Assembly (NCBI GenBank): GCA_021774445.1
Contig: JAJFJA010000014.1
Span: 1 to 41,351, forward strand
Origin: Alphaproteobacteria bacterium
GTDB taxonomy: Bacteria; Pseudomonadota; Alphaproteobacteria; UBA6615
Length of the DNA stretch: 41,351 nt
Direction of reading: 5' to 3'
Shown here: in pieces, positions 32,628 to 41,044 of the stretch
How the letters are laid out: every line of letters starts with the position of its first letter
Position numbering within the stretch: the first letter of the stretch is position 1
Notes under the pieces: model-generated
What the model saw: the letters and a program-made list of their open reading frames with translations, nothing else
What the model was told of the DNA's origin: nothing
Databases searched by the model: none
Translations under genes and position numbers: made by a program

Positions 32628-32646
32628 GCCCACACACGTTAGAAGG

Positions 32647-32663
32647 CCGGCGCGCCGCGCCGG
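32647..32663. repeat. GC-rich palindrome between fleN and the FliK-like gene
   Basis: CCGGCGCGCCGCGCCGG is a perfect 8-bp inverted repeat around one central base, 19 bases after fleN. It could form a small RNA hairpin and modulate expression of the last gene, but there is no T-run. Confidence 0.4.
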
Positions 32664-32679
32664 AAAGCAAACCCTGGCC

Positions 32680-34569
32680 ATGAGCGAAGTCACAGCCACG
32701 CCTCCGACGACGACGACGCCGACGACGGCGGCGCAACCCGTGAGCCTGTTGGGCACTATCAGCGACCCGCCAGGTGAGATCACGCGCCTTGCCATCGGTC
32801 ACCTGCTGCGCGGAGTGGTATCCGGTCACGATGCGAATGGCCGGCTATTGGTGCGAACCGACTACGGCATGCTTGCCGTGACGACTCAAAGTGCAACACC
32901 GTACAGCGGCGAAGTCGTGCTGCAGATCCGCAGTGCCGGCGCCCGCCTGCAGGTGTTGATCCTGCAGGCCGCGGCCGCCGACGGCCAGGCCAAGGCAATG
33001 GCAACCGAACCACCCAGCGACGTCCTAGCCCGTGGGCAGAACGTCCGCGCCGTACTGCAAGCGGCGCCTTCTGGGACCAGCGGCTTGCCTTTGTCCGTTG
33101 CCCAACTGCCGGTCGGCAGCCAGCTGCAAGTGCGAGTCGTATCCGCCGCCGCGCCATCGCCGGCCGCGAGCCTGTTTTCGGCCAATCCTCTCCCAGCCAA
33201 TCCTCTCCCAGCCAATCCTCTCCGGGGCAGCCCAATCGCGGCGGGTCAATCTCAGACCGCTGCCCCAAAGCCCGGCCTCTCCGCAAGCGGCCATACCCCG
33301 ATAACTCAGGGCACCGCTGGGCAATACCAGGCGGGCAGCCTTGCCCCACAGCCCGCCAGTACAACCGGCGCCGCCGCCGTCCCAGCCCTAACCCAACAGC
33401 CAAGCGGCACGGCCGGCCGCGCTGTCGCCATCGCCATCCAGGGGCTCGGGCAACAAGCCGCGGCGGCAGTCGCCAATCAGACCGCGGCGGCACCGGCTAC
33501 CAATCCTTTGGCGCCCGCGACAAACATGCCAAAAACCACGGGCCCGGCGGCACTGCTGCGGTCGACGGCGGTGTCCGGCTCGGCCACCGCAGCGCAGGCC
33601 AGCCAAAACATCGGCCGTGACGTAGGCCATGACACCGGGCGCATTGGAGCACACTTGCCGCCGCAAGTCCGGCCACTGCAAGGTCCCTTGCCGCAACCGG
33701 CCATCTCGCAGGGTTCTGCCGAGGGGGCATCGCCCCTTTTCCGCTTCACCGGCATGGTCAGCACCGTCAGCCACGCGGGGTACCCTGTCGTGCAAACACC
33801 CCTTGGAACCCTGACTCTTGAATTGAGAATGCCGCTACCGCCCGGCAGTTCGGTTGTGCTCGAGTTGGCAACTGGTGGCCTGCCGAAAGCGGCCCTGTCC
33901 CAGGGTCCTCAAAGCCATTGGCCGGCCCTGGAGGAATGGCTGGCCCAGGCTCAGGCCGCGGGCGTCGACAAGGCCGCGGCGGCAGCCCAACTGTTGCCGC
34001 AAGCCGGGCCGAAACTGGCATCCACGATGCTGCTGTTCATGTCCGTGTTGCGCGGCGGCGAGGTCGGCAATTGGTTGCGCCCGCAGCTCACACAGCTGCA
34101 GGTCGGCAGTCGCGGCGAATTGGCCTCGCGCCTGGGCCGCGATATCGGCCGAATGACCCGGCAAGTCGACAGCGGTGGCAGCGAATGGCGTCTGTTCCTG
34201 CTGCCTTTTCTCGACAATGGCGAACTCGAGCCGCTGCGTTTCTTTCTGCGCGATCACGGCGACGAAGCGGCGTCGGAGGGTGACGATAAACGGCGCGAAG
34301 ACGCGACCCGTTTCGTCATCGAGATCGAATTCTCAAAGCTCGGCGGCCTGCAGATCGACGGGCTTTTGCATCACAAACAGTTCGATTTGATCCTGCGCAG
34401 CGAGCGCCCGCTGCCACAGACCATGCGCCAACACATCACCGGCATTTTTCAGGCCGCCAACGAGGCCGCCGGCCTTGGCGGCCGGATCACCTTCGAAACG
34501 CCAAGAGCGTGGCACTTCCTGGCGGTTGAGGACGGCGATCCCGATGCCCACGCTGGACTCGTAGTCTAG
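32680..34569 (+). CDS. FliK-like protein, second copy (function unproven)
   Basis: This 629-residue protein has no firm assignment. The N-terminal 110 residues contain a beta-type segment (GHDANGRLLVRTDYGMLAV, YSGEVVLQIRS) seen in FliK-like proteins. Residues 150-340 are Ala/Gln/Pro/Thr-rich with three copies of ANPLP. A second beta segment follows (GYPVVQTPLGTLTLELRMPL). The end resembles a Flg_hook domain: EIEFSKLGGLQIDGLLHHKQ, LRSERPLPQTMRQHITGIFQ. Placement after fleN in a flagellar operon supports an export or ruler role, but the hook-operon FliK is the better candidate for hook length. It converges on fliJ. Confidence 0.55.
   Translation: MSEVTATPPTTTTPTTAAQPVSLLGTISDPPGEITRLAIGHLLRGVVSGHDANGRLLVRTDYGMLAVTTQSATPYSGEVVLQIRSAGARLQVLILQAAAADGQAKAMATEPPSDVLARGQNVRAVLQAAPSGTSGLPLSVAQLPVGSQLQVRVVSAAAPSPAASLFSANPLPANPLPANPLRGSPIAAGQSQTAAPKPGLSASGHTPITQGTAGQYQAGSLAPQPASTTGAAAVPALTQQPSGTAGRAVAIAIQGLGQQAAAAVANQTAAAPATNPLAPATNMPKTTGPAALLRSTAVSGSATAAQASQNIGRDVGHDTGRIGAHLPPQVRPLQGPLPQPAISQGSAEGASPLFRFTGMVSTVSHAGYPVVQTPLGTLTLELRMPLPPGSSVVLELATGGLPKAALSQGPQSHWPALEEWLAQAQAAGVDKAAAAAQLLPQAGPKLASTMLLFMSVLRGGEVGNWLRPQLTQLQVGSRGELASRLGRDIGRMTRQVDSGGSEWRLFLLPFLDNGELEPLRFFLRDHGDEAASEGDDKRREDATRFVIEIEFSKLGGLQIDGLLHHKQFDLILRSERPLPQTMRQHITGIFQAANEAAGLGGRITFETPRAWHFLAVEDGDPDAHAGLVV
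33181..33225 (+). repeat. Three 15-bp tandem repeats inside the FliK-like gene
   Basis: GCCAATCCTCTCCCA occurs twice in direct succession and a third time ending GG instead of CA. The period is a multiple of three, so copy-number change would lengthen or shorten the protein without breaking the frame. Confidence 0.9.
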
Positions 34570-34599
34570 AAAGATTTTCGCCACTCTCCGCGGCAAATT

Positions 34600-34770
34600 C
34601 TAAGGCGCGACTAGGCGCAGCATTTCGTTACCGCCCTTTTGAAACTCGTAAGCGACCACCTGTCGGGTCGCGTCATACCCCTTGGCGGCAAGTTCGCGCA
34701 ATTCAGGCGCCAGATGCCGGGATGGCCGGCCATCGAGGTCAAGCAGGGGAAAAATGCGGACCGTGCCTAC
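34600..34770 (-). other. Coding-like frame after fliJ without a normal start codon
   Basis: After the fliJ stop, a frame shifted by two bases relative to fliJ runs for 56 codons to a TAG at 34602-34600. It encodes VGTVRIFPLLDLDGRP, ELRELAAKGYDATRQVVAYE and KGGNEMLRLVAP in order, with natural composition and codon use. No ATG, GTG or TTG occurs in frame before a late TTG (GAATTGCGC). The frame stays open back into fliJ. It could be a gene using a rare start (for example ATT), a frameshifted extension of FliJ, or a remnant. No family was recognised. Confidence 0.4.
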
Positions 34771-35225
34771 TCGGCCACAGCGGCCTTGCGTCGGTGTATC
34801 TCGATCCCCTGTTGATCCAAGTCGAACTGCTCCCGCACGGCGCGTTTCTGGCTTTCTCGGCGTTCGTGCGTTTGCAGCGCCGTTTCGTATTGCTTGACCG
34901 TTTGGAAGGCCTCCTGGAGCTCGTCGCGGATTTCTTCGATCGATCGCTCGATCTCGGCGATCGAGACCGTCATCTTGCGTTGACGCTCCAGCGAAGCGGC
35001 AACGAATGCCGGATAGATGTAGCCGCCTTCCAAGGAATTGCCGGCGAATTCTCTCTCGCGCTCCACGTCGCGCCGCAACTCATCCATTTCATTCTGCATT
35101 CCGTCGCGCAATCCTTCCAAGACGGCAAGATTTCGACGTTTCTCGTCAACGCTCCAGCGGTGCAAACGCACCATGTTCTTCAATATGCTCAACTTCGAAT
35201 TACCCCTATTAATGACGGTTGGCAC
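34767..35225 (-). CDS. fliJ: Flagellar export chaperone FliJ
   Basis: This coiled-coil FliJ connects the FliI ATPase to FlhA. The conserved start region is MVRLHRWSVDEKRRNLAVLE, followed by long heptad-rich helices (NEMDELRRDVEREREFAGNS, IEEIRDELQEAFQTVKQYE). The frame can begin at GTG 35225 (152 residues) or at TTG 35192 (141 residues), the latter preceded by TAGGGG, and family length favours the shorter form. It lies 17 bases after fliI in the same operon, which is read away from ctrA. Confidence 0.88.
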   Translation of the reverse strand: MPTVINRGNSKLSILKNMVRLHRWSVDEKRRNLAVLEGLRDGMQNEMDELRRDVEREREFAGNSLEGGYIYPAFVAASLERQRKMTVSIAEIERSIEEIRDELQEAFQTVKQYETALQTHERRESQKRAVREQFDLDQQGIEIHRRKAAVAE

Positions 35226-35242
35226 CGCCCTTCCCTATGGCC

Positions 35243-36934
35243 CTAAAATACGTCCGTCGGGCTGGGACCGCTTCCCGGGTGACCAGCATCCGGGTCGCCG
35301 GCGTCCGGTAACTCGATGACATTCAAGCCAAGGGCCGCGGCCATACGCTCACGTCGCACGGTTGGTGGCGTGGCGGATGTCTCGAGCTGCGGCGGCATGG
35401 CGTCTTCGCTGCTGCTGTTATCCGCAGGCTGCGCCGCTGTGTCGGTCGCCATGACAATCGTGGTTTGCTCGACGACCGGTGATTTTTGCGGACCGATTTC
35501 GGCACCGTTCTCGTGCGATCCGCTTAGCGCAACCGGATCCACGGTCTTGTTGTCGGATGGCGCACCATCGGCCGACTCCTGCACCGCCAGCGAAACGGGG
35601 ACGGGCTCCCATGGCATGCCGAGGATCTGCGACAAGCCCTGATAGCAGCTTGTCAGACCGGCGCACTCGTCGCGCCGCTGCGAAAGGAACGCCTCGAGTA
35701 GCGGGTAATAATGTATGGCCTCGTCGATGCCGGGATCGCTTCCGGCCTTGTAGGCACCGATACGGATCAATTCGGCCATGTCTTCATAGGTCGAGAGCAG
35801 TTGCCGCGCTCGACCGACAAGCTGAGATTCGCTCTCGCTGTTGCAGGCCGGCATGGTGCGCGAAATGCTGCGCAAGATGTTGATCGCGGGGTAGCGGTTG
35901 CGTTCAGCAATAGCGCGTTCCATGACGACGTGCCCGTCGAGAATCCCGCGCACCGCGTCGGCGATCGGTTCGTTGTGATCGTCACCTTCGACCAGAACGG
36001 TGAACAACCCAGTTATCGACCCTGTGTCGACACCGGGGCCGGCGCGTTCAAGAAGCCGCGGTAGTTCGGCGAAAACCGACGGCGTATAGCCTTTCGATGC
36101 CGGCGGTTCTCCCGCCGAAAGGCCGATCTCTCGCATCGCCATGGCAAATCGAGTGACCGAGTCCATAAGGCAGAGCACATCGTTATCTTGATCGCGAAAG
36201 TACTCAGCCAACGCCAAGGTCAAATGCGCCGCCTGCCGGCGCATTAGAGGAGGTTCATCCGAGGTCGCGACAACGACGATAGAGCGCGCCAGACCTTCTT
36301 CACCAAGATCGTCTTCAAGCCACTCTTGCACTTCGCGGCCACGCTCACCGATCAATCCGATGACGTTGATGTCCGAAGAGGTGAAACGCGCCAGCATAGA
36401 CAGCAAGACCGACTTGCCGACACCCGAGCCAGCGAAGATCCCCATGCGTTGGCCATTGCAACAAGTCAGGAACGAGTTCATCGCCCGAACACCAAGATCG
36501 ATTTTGCCGCCAACACGTTGTCGGTTGTGGGCCGGCGGCGGCGGCGCCTGCAATCGATAGGGCAAGGGGCCAATCGGCAAGGGCCCCTTGCCGTCGATGG
36601 GTTCGGCCAGGGCATTGACGACGCGACCCAGCCAACCCTCGGCGGGATGCACCACGGGTGACTTGTCCGCCACCTCGGCCTTGCAGCCGAGGCCAATGCC
36701 CTCCAACGAGCCGAACGCCAGTAGCTGCGCTCGGCCCTGACGGAACCCTACGACCTCGCAGAGCACGCGGCGCCCGTCGCGTGCTACAACACCGCATCGC
36801 GCTCCGATCGAGAGCATTCTGTCGAGGCCGGCAACCTCGACAACCATTCCAAGTACCCCGGCCACGCGGCCGTACAGGTGATAGTCAGGCAATTGCTTGA
36901 TTTGACTGGCAAGATTGGTTACCGCGCTGGCCAT
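35243..36934 (-). CDS. fliI: Flagellum-specific ATP synthase FliI with long C-terminal extension
   Basis: This 563-residue FliI is the hexameric ATPase that prepares export substrates. Landmarks are the Walker A loop [56 protein letters not shown] and the core end [20 protein letters not shown]. The core ends near residue 438; about 125 further residues are acidic, Ser/Thr/Pro-rich and end with a helical patch [18 protein letters not shown] and a short acidic tail. The usual family length is about 440-460, so the extension is an addition. No frameshift is evident at the junction. Divergent from ctrA. Confidence 0.93.
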   Translation of the reverse strand: MASAVTNLASQIKQLPDYHLYGRVAGVLGMVVEVAGLDRMLSIGARCGVVARDGRRVLCEVVGFRQGRAQLLAFGSLEGIGLGCKAEVADKSPVVHPAEGWLGRVVNALAEPIDGKGPLPIGPLPYRLQAPPPPAHNRQRVGGKIDLGVRAMNSFLTCCNGQRMGIFAGSGVGKSVLLSMLARFTSSDINVIGLIGERGREVQEWLEDDLGEEGLARSIVVVATSDEPPLMRRQAAHLTLALAEYFRDQDNDVLCLMDSVTRFAMAMREIGLSAGEPPASKGYTPSVFAELPRLLERAGPGVDTGSITGLFTVLVEGDDHNEPIADAVRGILDGHVVMERAIAERNRYPAINILRSISRTMPACNSESESQLVGRARQLLSTYEDMAELIRIGAYKAGSDPGIDEAIHYYPLLEAFLSQRRDECAGLTSCYQGLSQILGMPWEPVPVSLAVQESADGAPSDNKTVDPVALSGSHENGAEIGPQKSPVVEQTTIVMATDTAAQPADNSSSEDAMPPQLETSATPPTVRRERMAAALGLNVIELPDAGDPDAGHPGSGPSPTDVF

Positions 36935-37160
36935 TAGGTGCCGGTCCCGTGTCGTAGTTGTTAACTAAGCGGCGAACAGCAAGTGTGGCCAAAGCTGTTT
37001 AAGTTTAAGTAAAGCCGTGGCAAGGCGAGGCAGACAAAAGTGGGCCAGGGGACGCTTGACCGGCTCGGGATACGCATTCCATAAAGGATTTCTTAACGAA
37101 GGTTCCCCAAAATGGTTAACGTTCGATATTGGGTAGTGCAAAGGGTTTCAGGATAACGCC
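36935..37160. promoter_or_regulatory. Divergent promoter region of fliI and ctrA
   Basis: This 226-base gap is AT-richer than the genes. It holds a GTTTAAGTTTAAG direct repeat (near 37000-37012), TTAAC at 37093-37097 and again at 37116-37120 (41 bases before the ctrA ATG), and TTAAC at 36961-36965. These are single CtrA-type half-sites, not full TTAA-N7-TTAA boxes. No GANTC methylation site is visible, unlike the Caulobacter ctrA P1 promoter. Autoregulation is possible but unproven. Confidence 0.35.
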
Positions 37161-37880
37161 ATGAGAGTTCTTCTTGTCGAGGACGATACCGCGACCGCGC
37201 AAGGTATCGAGATGATGTTAAGGTCGGAGGGCTACGTCTGCGACACAACCGATATGGGCGAAGACGGTCTTGAGATCGGAAAGCTCTACGACTACGACAT
37301 CATCGTATTGGATCTAATGCTGCCGGATATTGACGGTTACGAAGTCCTGCGCCGGCTACGCGCCGCGCGGGTTCAAACGCCGATCCTTATCCTGTCGGGC
37401 CTCAGCGGCCTTGACGATAAGATCAAGGGACTGGGCGTCGGGGCCGACGACTACCTGACAAAACCGTTCGACAAACGCGAGCTGATCGCCCGCATTCAAG
37501 CCATCGTGCGCCGCTCGAAAGGCCACTCAGACAGCATCATCGCCACAGGCAAGCTGACCGTGAACCTTGACACCCGCACCGTCGAGGTCGATTCCCAACC
37601 GCTTCACTTGACCGGCAAGGAATACGGCATTTTGGAGCTGTTATCGCTGCGCAAGGGCACGACGCTGACCAAGGAGATGTTTCTAAATCACCTCTACGGC
37701 GGCATGGACGAGCCCGAGCTCAAGATCATCGACGTTTTCGTCTGCAAGCTGCGCAAGAAACTGGCCGCGGCGACCGGCGGTGACAACTACATCGAAACCG
37801 TCTGGGGGCGCGGCTACGTGTTGCGCGATCCCGTTCCGACTGAAGATACCGTCGAGACGAAACAGGCGGCGGCCGGCTGA
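37161..37880 (+). CDS. ctrA: Response regulator transcription factor CtrA
   Basis: This 239-residue CtrA is the alphaproteobacterial master regulator for cell cycle and motility. The receiver (1-118) has the acidic pair E7-D8-D9, phospho-acceptor D51 ([17 protein letters not shown]) and Lys in [12 protein letters not shown]. The OmpR-type winged helix (about 130-225) has [35 protein letters not shown] and [15 protein letters not shown]. It ends KQAAAG; Caulobacter CtrA ends in AA, part of its ClpXP signal, so degradation may differ. A strong terminator follows. Placement beside flagellar and chemotaxis operons suggests motility control. Confidence 0.97.
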   Translation: MRVLLVEDDTATAQGIEMMLRSEGYVCDTTDMGEDGLEIGKLYDYDIIVLDLMLPDIDGYEVLRRLRAARVQTPILILSGLSGLDDKIKGLGVGADDYLTKPFDKRELIARIQAIVRRSKGHSDSIIATGKLTVNLDTRTVEVDSQPLHLTGKEYGILELLSLRKGTTLTKEMFLNHLYGGMDEPELKIIDVFVCKLRKKLAAATGGDNYIETVWGRGYVLRDPVPTEDTVETKQAAAG

Positions 37881-37938
37881 CATTACACGGCGTCGAGCTC
37901 GATTAGAGGCTCATCCGCGCTTCGTCGACACGACAATG

Positions 37939-37982
37939 GCCCGCAAGCGACGATCCTTTGGGTCACCGCTTGCGGGCTTTTT
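37939..37982 (+). terminator. Rho-independent terminator of ctrA
   Basis: GCCCGCAAGCG (37939-37949) pairs perfectly over 11 bp with CGCTTGCGGGC (37967-37977), followed by TTTTT. It lies 59 bases after the ctrA stop. Confidence 0.9.
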
Positions 37983-38013
37983 CGTTGCGCGCCAAACGTT
38001 GCCGCGGAGATAA

Positions 38014-38047
38014 GAAAAACCCGCATCCCAAAGGAGGGACGCGGGTT
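38014..38047 (-). terminator. Rho-independent terminator of the che operon
   Basis: On the minus strand AACCCGC (38047-38041) pairs with GCGGGTT (38024-38018), extended by four inner pairs (TCCC with GGGA) after one mismatch, and is followed by TTTCTT. It lies 70 bases after the cheR stop and faces the ctrA terminator. Confidence 0.85.
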
Positions 38048-38116
38048 CTAACGTCTATCAATTCGCCACTGTGATGTCACTTGCCGCTAAGCCATAGGCG
38101 TATCCACCCAAGTCGG

Positions 38117-38962
38117 TCAGCTCGCCTTTTGAGCCGCAATCGGGTCACTCTGTGGCGTCAGTCCATAGATCCCGCGCTGGCCGGGAATCAGTTTGAAGCT
38201 GTCGGAAATACCCAACACTGTCTCGGCACCGCCGAGGAGAAGGAAGCCGTCCTCGGGCATCATCTTCGCCATGCCGTCAAGCACCTTGGCTTTGGTCGGC
38301 TGATCGAAGTAGATCAGCACGTTGCGGCAGTAGATGACGTCGAAACGCCCCAGGGCGCCCAGGTCGGAAAGCAGATTAAAGGGCCGGAAGTTGATCATCC
38401 CGCGCAGTTTTTCGTCGATCTGCCACTTGTCGCCGTCCTGTTTGAAATACTTTACCAGGTAGCTGATTGGCAGGCCGCGCTGTACCTCGAACTGCGAATA
38501 GACACCCTGCTTGGCCTTGGTCAGGATCTCGGTGGAGAGATCAGTAGCCAGGATCTCGACGTTCCAGCCAGCCAGTTGGGCCTTCGCCTCGCTGAGCAGC
38601 ATCGCCAGGGTGTAGGGCTCTTGGCCACTCGAGCAGGCGGCGCTCCAGATGCGGATCTTTTTTGTCGAGGATCGATTCTGCAGCAGGTGTGGCAGAATCA
38701 TCTCCTTGAACTGGGTGAATGGCTTTTGGTCGCGGAAGAAGAAAGACTCGTTCGTCGTCATCGCCTCGGTGACATCGTTGAGGAGCTTCTCGTTCCCGCT
38801 GGCACGAACGGCGGCCACCAACTCGTCAAATCCCTTGAACTCCCACTTGCGGGCAACCGGGTTCAACCGGCTCTCCAACAAGTAAGCCTTTTCCTGGGTC
38901 AGGACGAGCCCAGATCGCTTGTAGAGCAACTGGGATATGAATTCAAAATCTTTGACGTTCAT
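38117..38962 (-). CDS. cheR: Chemotaxis protein methyltransferase CheR
   Basis: This 281-residue CheR methylates glutamates of chemoreceptors using S-adenosylmethionine and sets adaptation together with CheB. The N-terminal helical domain has FEFISQLLYKRSGLVLTQEK and the catalytic domain has WSAACSSGQEPYTLAMLLSE, LATDLSTEILTKAKQGVY and DVIYCRNVLIYFD. The ATG at 38962 overlaps the cheB TGA (ATGA); an upstream in-frame start would add 35 residues lying inside cheB. Last gene of the che operon. Confidence 0.96.
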   Translation of the reverse strand: MNVKDFEFISQLLYKRSGLVLTQEKAYLLESRLNPVARKWEFKGFDELVAAVRASGNEKLLNDVTEAMTTNESFFFRDQKPFTQFKEMILPHLLQNRSSTKKIRIWSAACSSGQEPYTLAMLLSEAKAQLAGWNVEILATDLSTEILTKAKQGVYSQFEVQRGLPISYLVKYFKQDGDKWQIDEKLRGMINFRPFNLLSDLGALGRFDVIYCRNVLIYFDQPTKAKVLDGMAKMMPEDGFLLLGGAETVLGISDSFKLIPGQRGIYGLTPQSDPIAAQKAS

Positions 38963-40104
38963 GCTGCAGCCTTCAATACGAGCTTGCGCACGTAGGGCCC
39001 AATCTCGGTAAGTGGCAAAATTGCGGAACAGAGACCCGCTGTCGCTACGGCCCCGGGCATGCCCCAAACGACGGACGTGGCTTCATCCTGAGCGATAACC
39101 GTACCTCCGGCCTCGGTGACCTCCGTGGCCCCCTTGCAGCCATCCGACCCCATACCGGTCAATATGACGGTCAGAATTCGCGCCCCATAGATCTTCGCGA
39201 TGCTGCGAAGCAGCGGATCTACTGAAGGCCGGCAAAAATTCTCGGCCGGTTCCTGGTTCAATCGAATGACATTGCCGTCACTCCGCGCCTCGACGTACAT
39301 GTGATATCCACCGGGTGCCAAATAGATACCGCCGGCCTCGATGGGTGCGCCGTCCTTGCCTTCGACGCAGGGCCTCTTGACGACGCGCGTGATGTGCTCA
39401 GCCAAGAGTGTAGTGAAGGTCGGCGGCATGTGCTGCGTAATGACGATCGGCAAGCTGACGCTTGGCGCGAGGTTTCCGAGAACCTCGAACAACGCCTGCG
39501 GTCCGCCGGTCGAGCTGCCGACAGCAATTATCGACGGTGGGGTGATCGGTGCCGAACGTAGGCTGATGTTCTTTTCGAGCTTCGGCTTGTCGGCTGCCGG
39601 CGTGGGCGTGGACGCCGCCGCACGCGGCTGTGCGGTCTTAACGCCTTCGCGGCGGGCCACGGCGGCCAGGCTACTGATTTTCTCGGTCAGCTCACGCTTG
39701 AATTCGGCGGCGGAATTCAGTTCGCTGCCGCTGCTCGGCTTGGTGAGATAATCCTTGGCGCCGGCCTGCAATGCCCGCAGGCTGATTTCCGCGTTCTTGC
39801 GCGTGAGCGTCGAGGCGATGATGACTTGTAGGCCCGGCTGCTTCTCGATCAGCAGGGGAAGCGCGGTCAAGCCGTCCATGACGGGCATTTCGATGTCGAG
39901 AACCACGACCTCGATATCCTTGCGATCGAGCTCGGACAACGCCAATTTGCCGTTGCACGCTGTCGCCACGACATCGATGTCGGGGTCAAGTTCCAAGGTT
40001 CGGGCCAGCAAACCGCGTATCACCGCGGAATCGTCGACAACCATCACACGGTACGGCGCACCGCGTTGGTCACCCGTGGTGGCGCTGCGACCAGCCACAG
40101 TCAT
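38959..40104 (-). CDS. cheB: Chemotaxis methylesterase/deamidase CheB
   Basis: This 381-residue CheB removes methyl groups from receptors. The receiver (about 18-135) has VMVVDDSAVIRGLLAR and VVVLDIEMPVMDGLTALP. A 50-residue Ala/Pro linker leads to the esterase domain with the catalytic Ser in AVGSSTGGPQAL, His in ITQHMPPTFT and Asp in LTGMGSDGCKGA. The ATG overlaps the cheY TGA by one base. The operon order cheY-cheB-cheR is common in alphaproteobacteria. Confidence 0.96.
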   Translation of the reverse strand: MTVAGRSATTGDQRGAPYRVMVVDDSAVIRGLLARTLELDPDIDVVATACNGKLALSELDRKDIEVVVLDIEMPVMDGLTALPLLIEKQPGLQVIIASTLTRKNAEISLRALQAGAKDYLTKPSSGSELNSAAEFKRELTEKISSLAAVARREGVKTAQPRAAASTPTPAADKPKLEKNISLRSAPITPPSIIAVGSSTGGPQALFEVLGNLAPSVSLPIVITQHMPPTFTTLLAEHITRVVKRPCVEGKDGAPIEAGGIYLAPGGYHMYVEARSDGNVIRLNQEPAENFCRPSVDPLLRSIAKIYGARILTVILTGMGSDGCKGATEVTEAGGTVIAQDEATSVVWGMPGAVATAGLCSAILPLTEIGPYVRKLVLKAAA

Positions 40105-40469
40105 CAGATTAAACCAACCTGGGAAAATTTCGATTCGATGATATCGCTGTCGAACGGCTTCATGATGTATTCGTTGGCGCCGGCTTCGATCGCCTGTTGA
40201 ATGTGCGCCATGTCATTTTCGGTTGTGCAGAACACCACGATCGGCTGCTGCACCGCCGGCAAGGCGCGCAATTCAACAAGGAATTCCAGCCCACTCATTA
40301 CCGGCATGTTCCAGTCGAGCAACACGGCATCCGGCATTTCGCGCTGACAGGCCTCGAGAGCTTGCTGACCATCCTCAGCTTCAATGATCGCGAAATTCAG
40401 GCCCTCGAGTATCTTTCGAGCGACCATCCGGACGACTTTGGAGTCATCGACTACCAGGCAGGACTTCAT
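40104..40469 (-). CDS. cheY: Chemotaxis response regulator CheY
   Basis: This 121-residue single-domain receiver carries the phosphorylation signal from CheA to the flagellar switch (FliM). It shows D8-D9 (CLVVDDSKVVRM), phospho-acceptor D52 (VLLDWNMPVMSGLEFL), the conserved Thr (VFCTTEND) and Lys (YIMKPFDSDII). GGAG lies nine bases before the ATG at 40469. A 95-base gap separates it from cheW. Confidence 0.94.
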   Translation of the reverse strand: MKSCLVVDDSKVVRMVARKILEGLNFAIIEAEDGQQALEACQREMPDAVLLDWNMPVMSGLEFLVELRALPAVQQPIVVFCTTENDMAHIQQAIEAGANEYIMKPFDSDIIESKFSQVGLI

Positions 40470-40564
40470 ATCTTGGAACTCCGTCAGGTTCCTGTTTTTT
40501 GAACGACCGGCGGAGGCAAACATCCTCCGCCAGCGACTAGTCCGGCAACAGTGCCGGGGCGTGC

Positions 40565-41044
40565 TTAGGCAACCTGCTCACGATCGTAATCGAGCAGGCG
40601 ATCGACATCGAGAACCACAAGCAACTTACCGTCGAGACGATAAATTCCGGCGGAGTATTCGCGGAACTTTGGATCCAGGGTCGGCGGATTGCGCTCGAAG
40701 GAACCTTCCTTCAGGCCCAGAACCTCGCCGACGGAATCCACCATCAAACTGTAGAGCTCGCCATAGTGCTCGGCGACAATGCTCATGGATTTGCCGTGCT
40801 TCGCGGCCTTAAGCCCAAGACGCAGGCGCACGTCGATCGCGGTCACGATGCGGCCGCGCAGGTTAAGCGAGCCAGCGATCTCGGGTGGCGCCAAGGGAAT
40901 CGGGGTGATCTGGTGCCACGACAAGACATCCTGTACCCGCAAGACCGGAATGCCAAAGAGCTGTCCGGCAATCACGAAAGTGACGTAATCCTCGGTTTCC
41001 GAGAAAACGTCGTTGACGCCATGGGTTTCGATTTGATTAGTCAT
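40565..41044 (-). CDS. cheW: Chemotaxis coupling protein CheW
   Basis: This 159-residue CheW couples receptors to the CheA kinase. Typical features are DYVTFVIAGQLFGIPVLRVQ, APPEIAGSLNLRGRIVTAID and the second subdomain MVDSVGEVLGLKEGSFERNP. Its ATG overlaps the stop of the upstream cheA-like gene (ATGA), so the two are probably translated together. Confidence 0.95.
   Translation of the reverse strand: MTNQIETHGVNDVFSETEDYVTFVIAGQLFGIPVLRVQDVLSWHQITPIPLAPPEIAGSLNLRGRIVTAIDVRLRLGLKAAKHGKSMSIVAEHYGELYSLMVDSVGEVLGLKEGSFERNPPTLDPKFREYSAGIYRLDGKLLVVLDVDRLLDYDREQVA

Noticed and set aside
32700..32735. ACG-rich trinucleotide run at the start of the FliK-like gene
   Set aside because: It is a Thr/Pro-rich coding stretch in GC-rich DNA, with too few exact units to call a microsatellite.
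34580..34605. CGGCAAATTCTAAGG after the FliK-like gene as a third ftr site
   Set aside because: It matches only 11 of 15 bases, is not palindromic, has no partner at 22 bp and lies at a convergent gene end without a promoter.
37000..37012. GTTTAAGTTTAAG as a CtrA box for ctrA
   Set aside because: The half-sites do not have the seven-base spacing of TTAA-N7-TTAA, so it was kept only as a note in the intergenic region.
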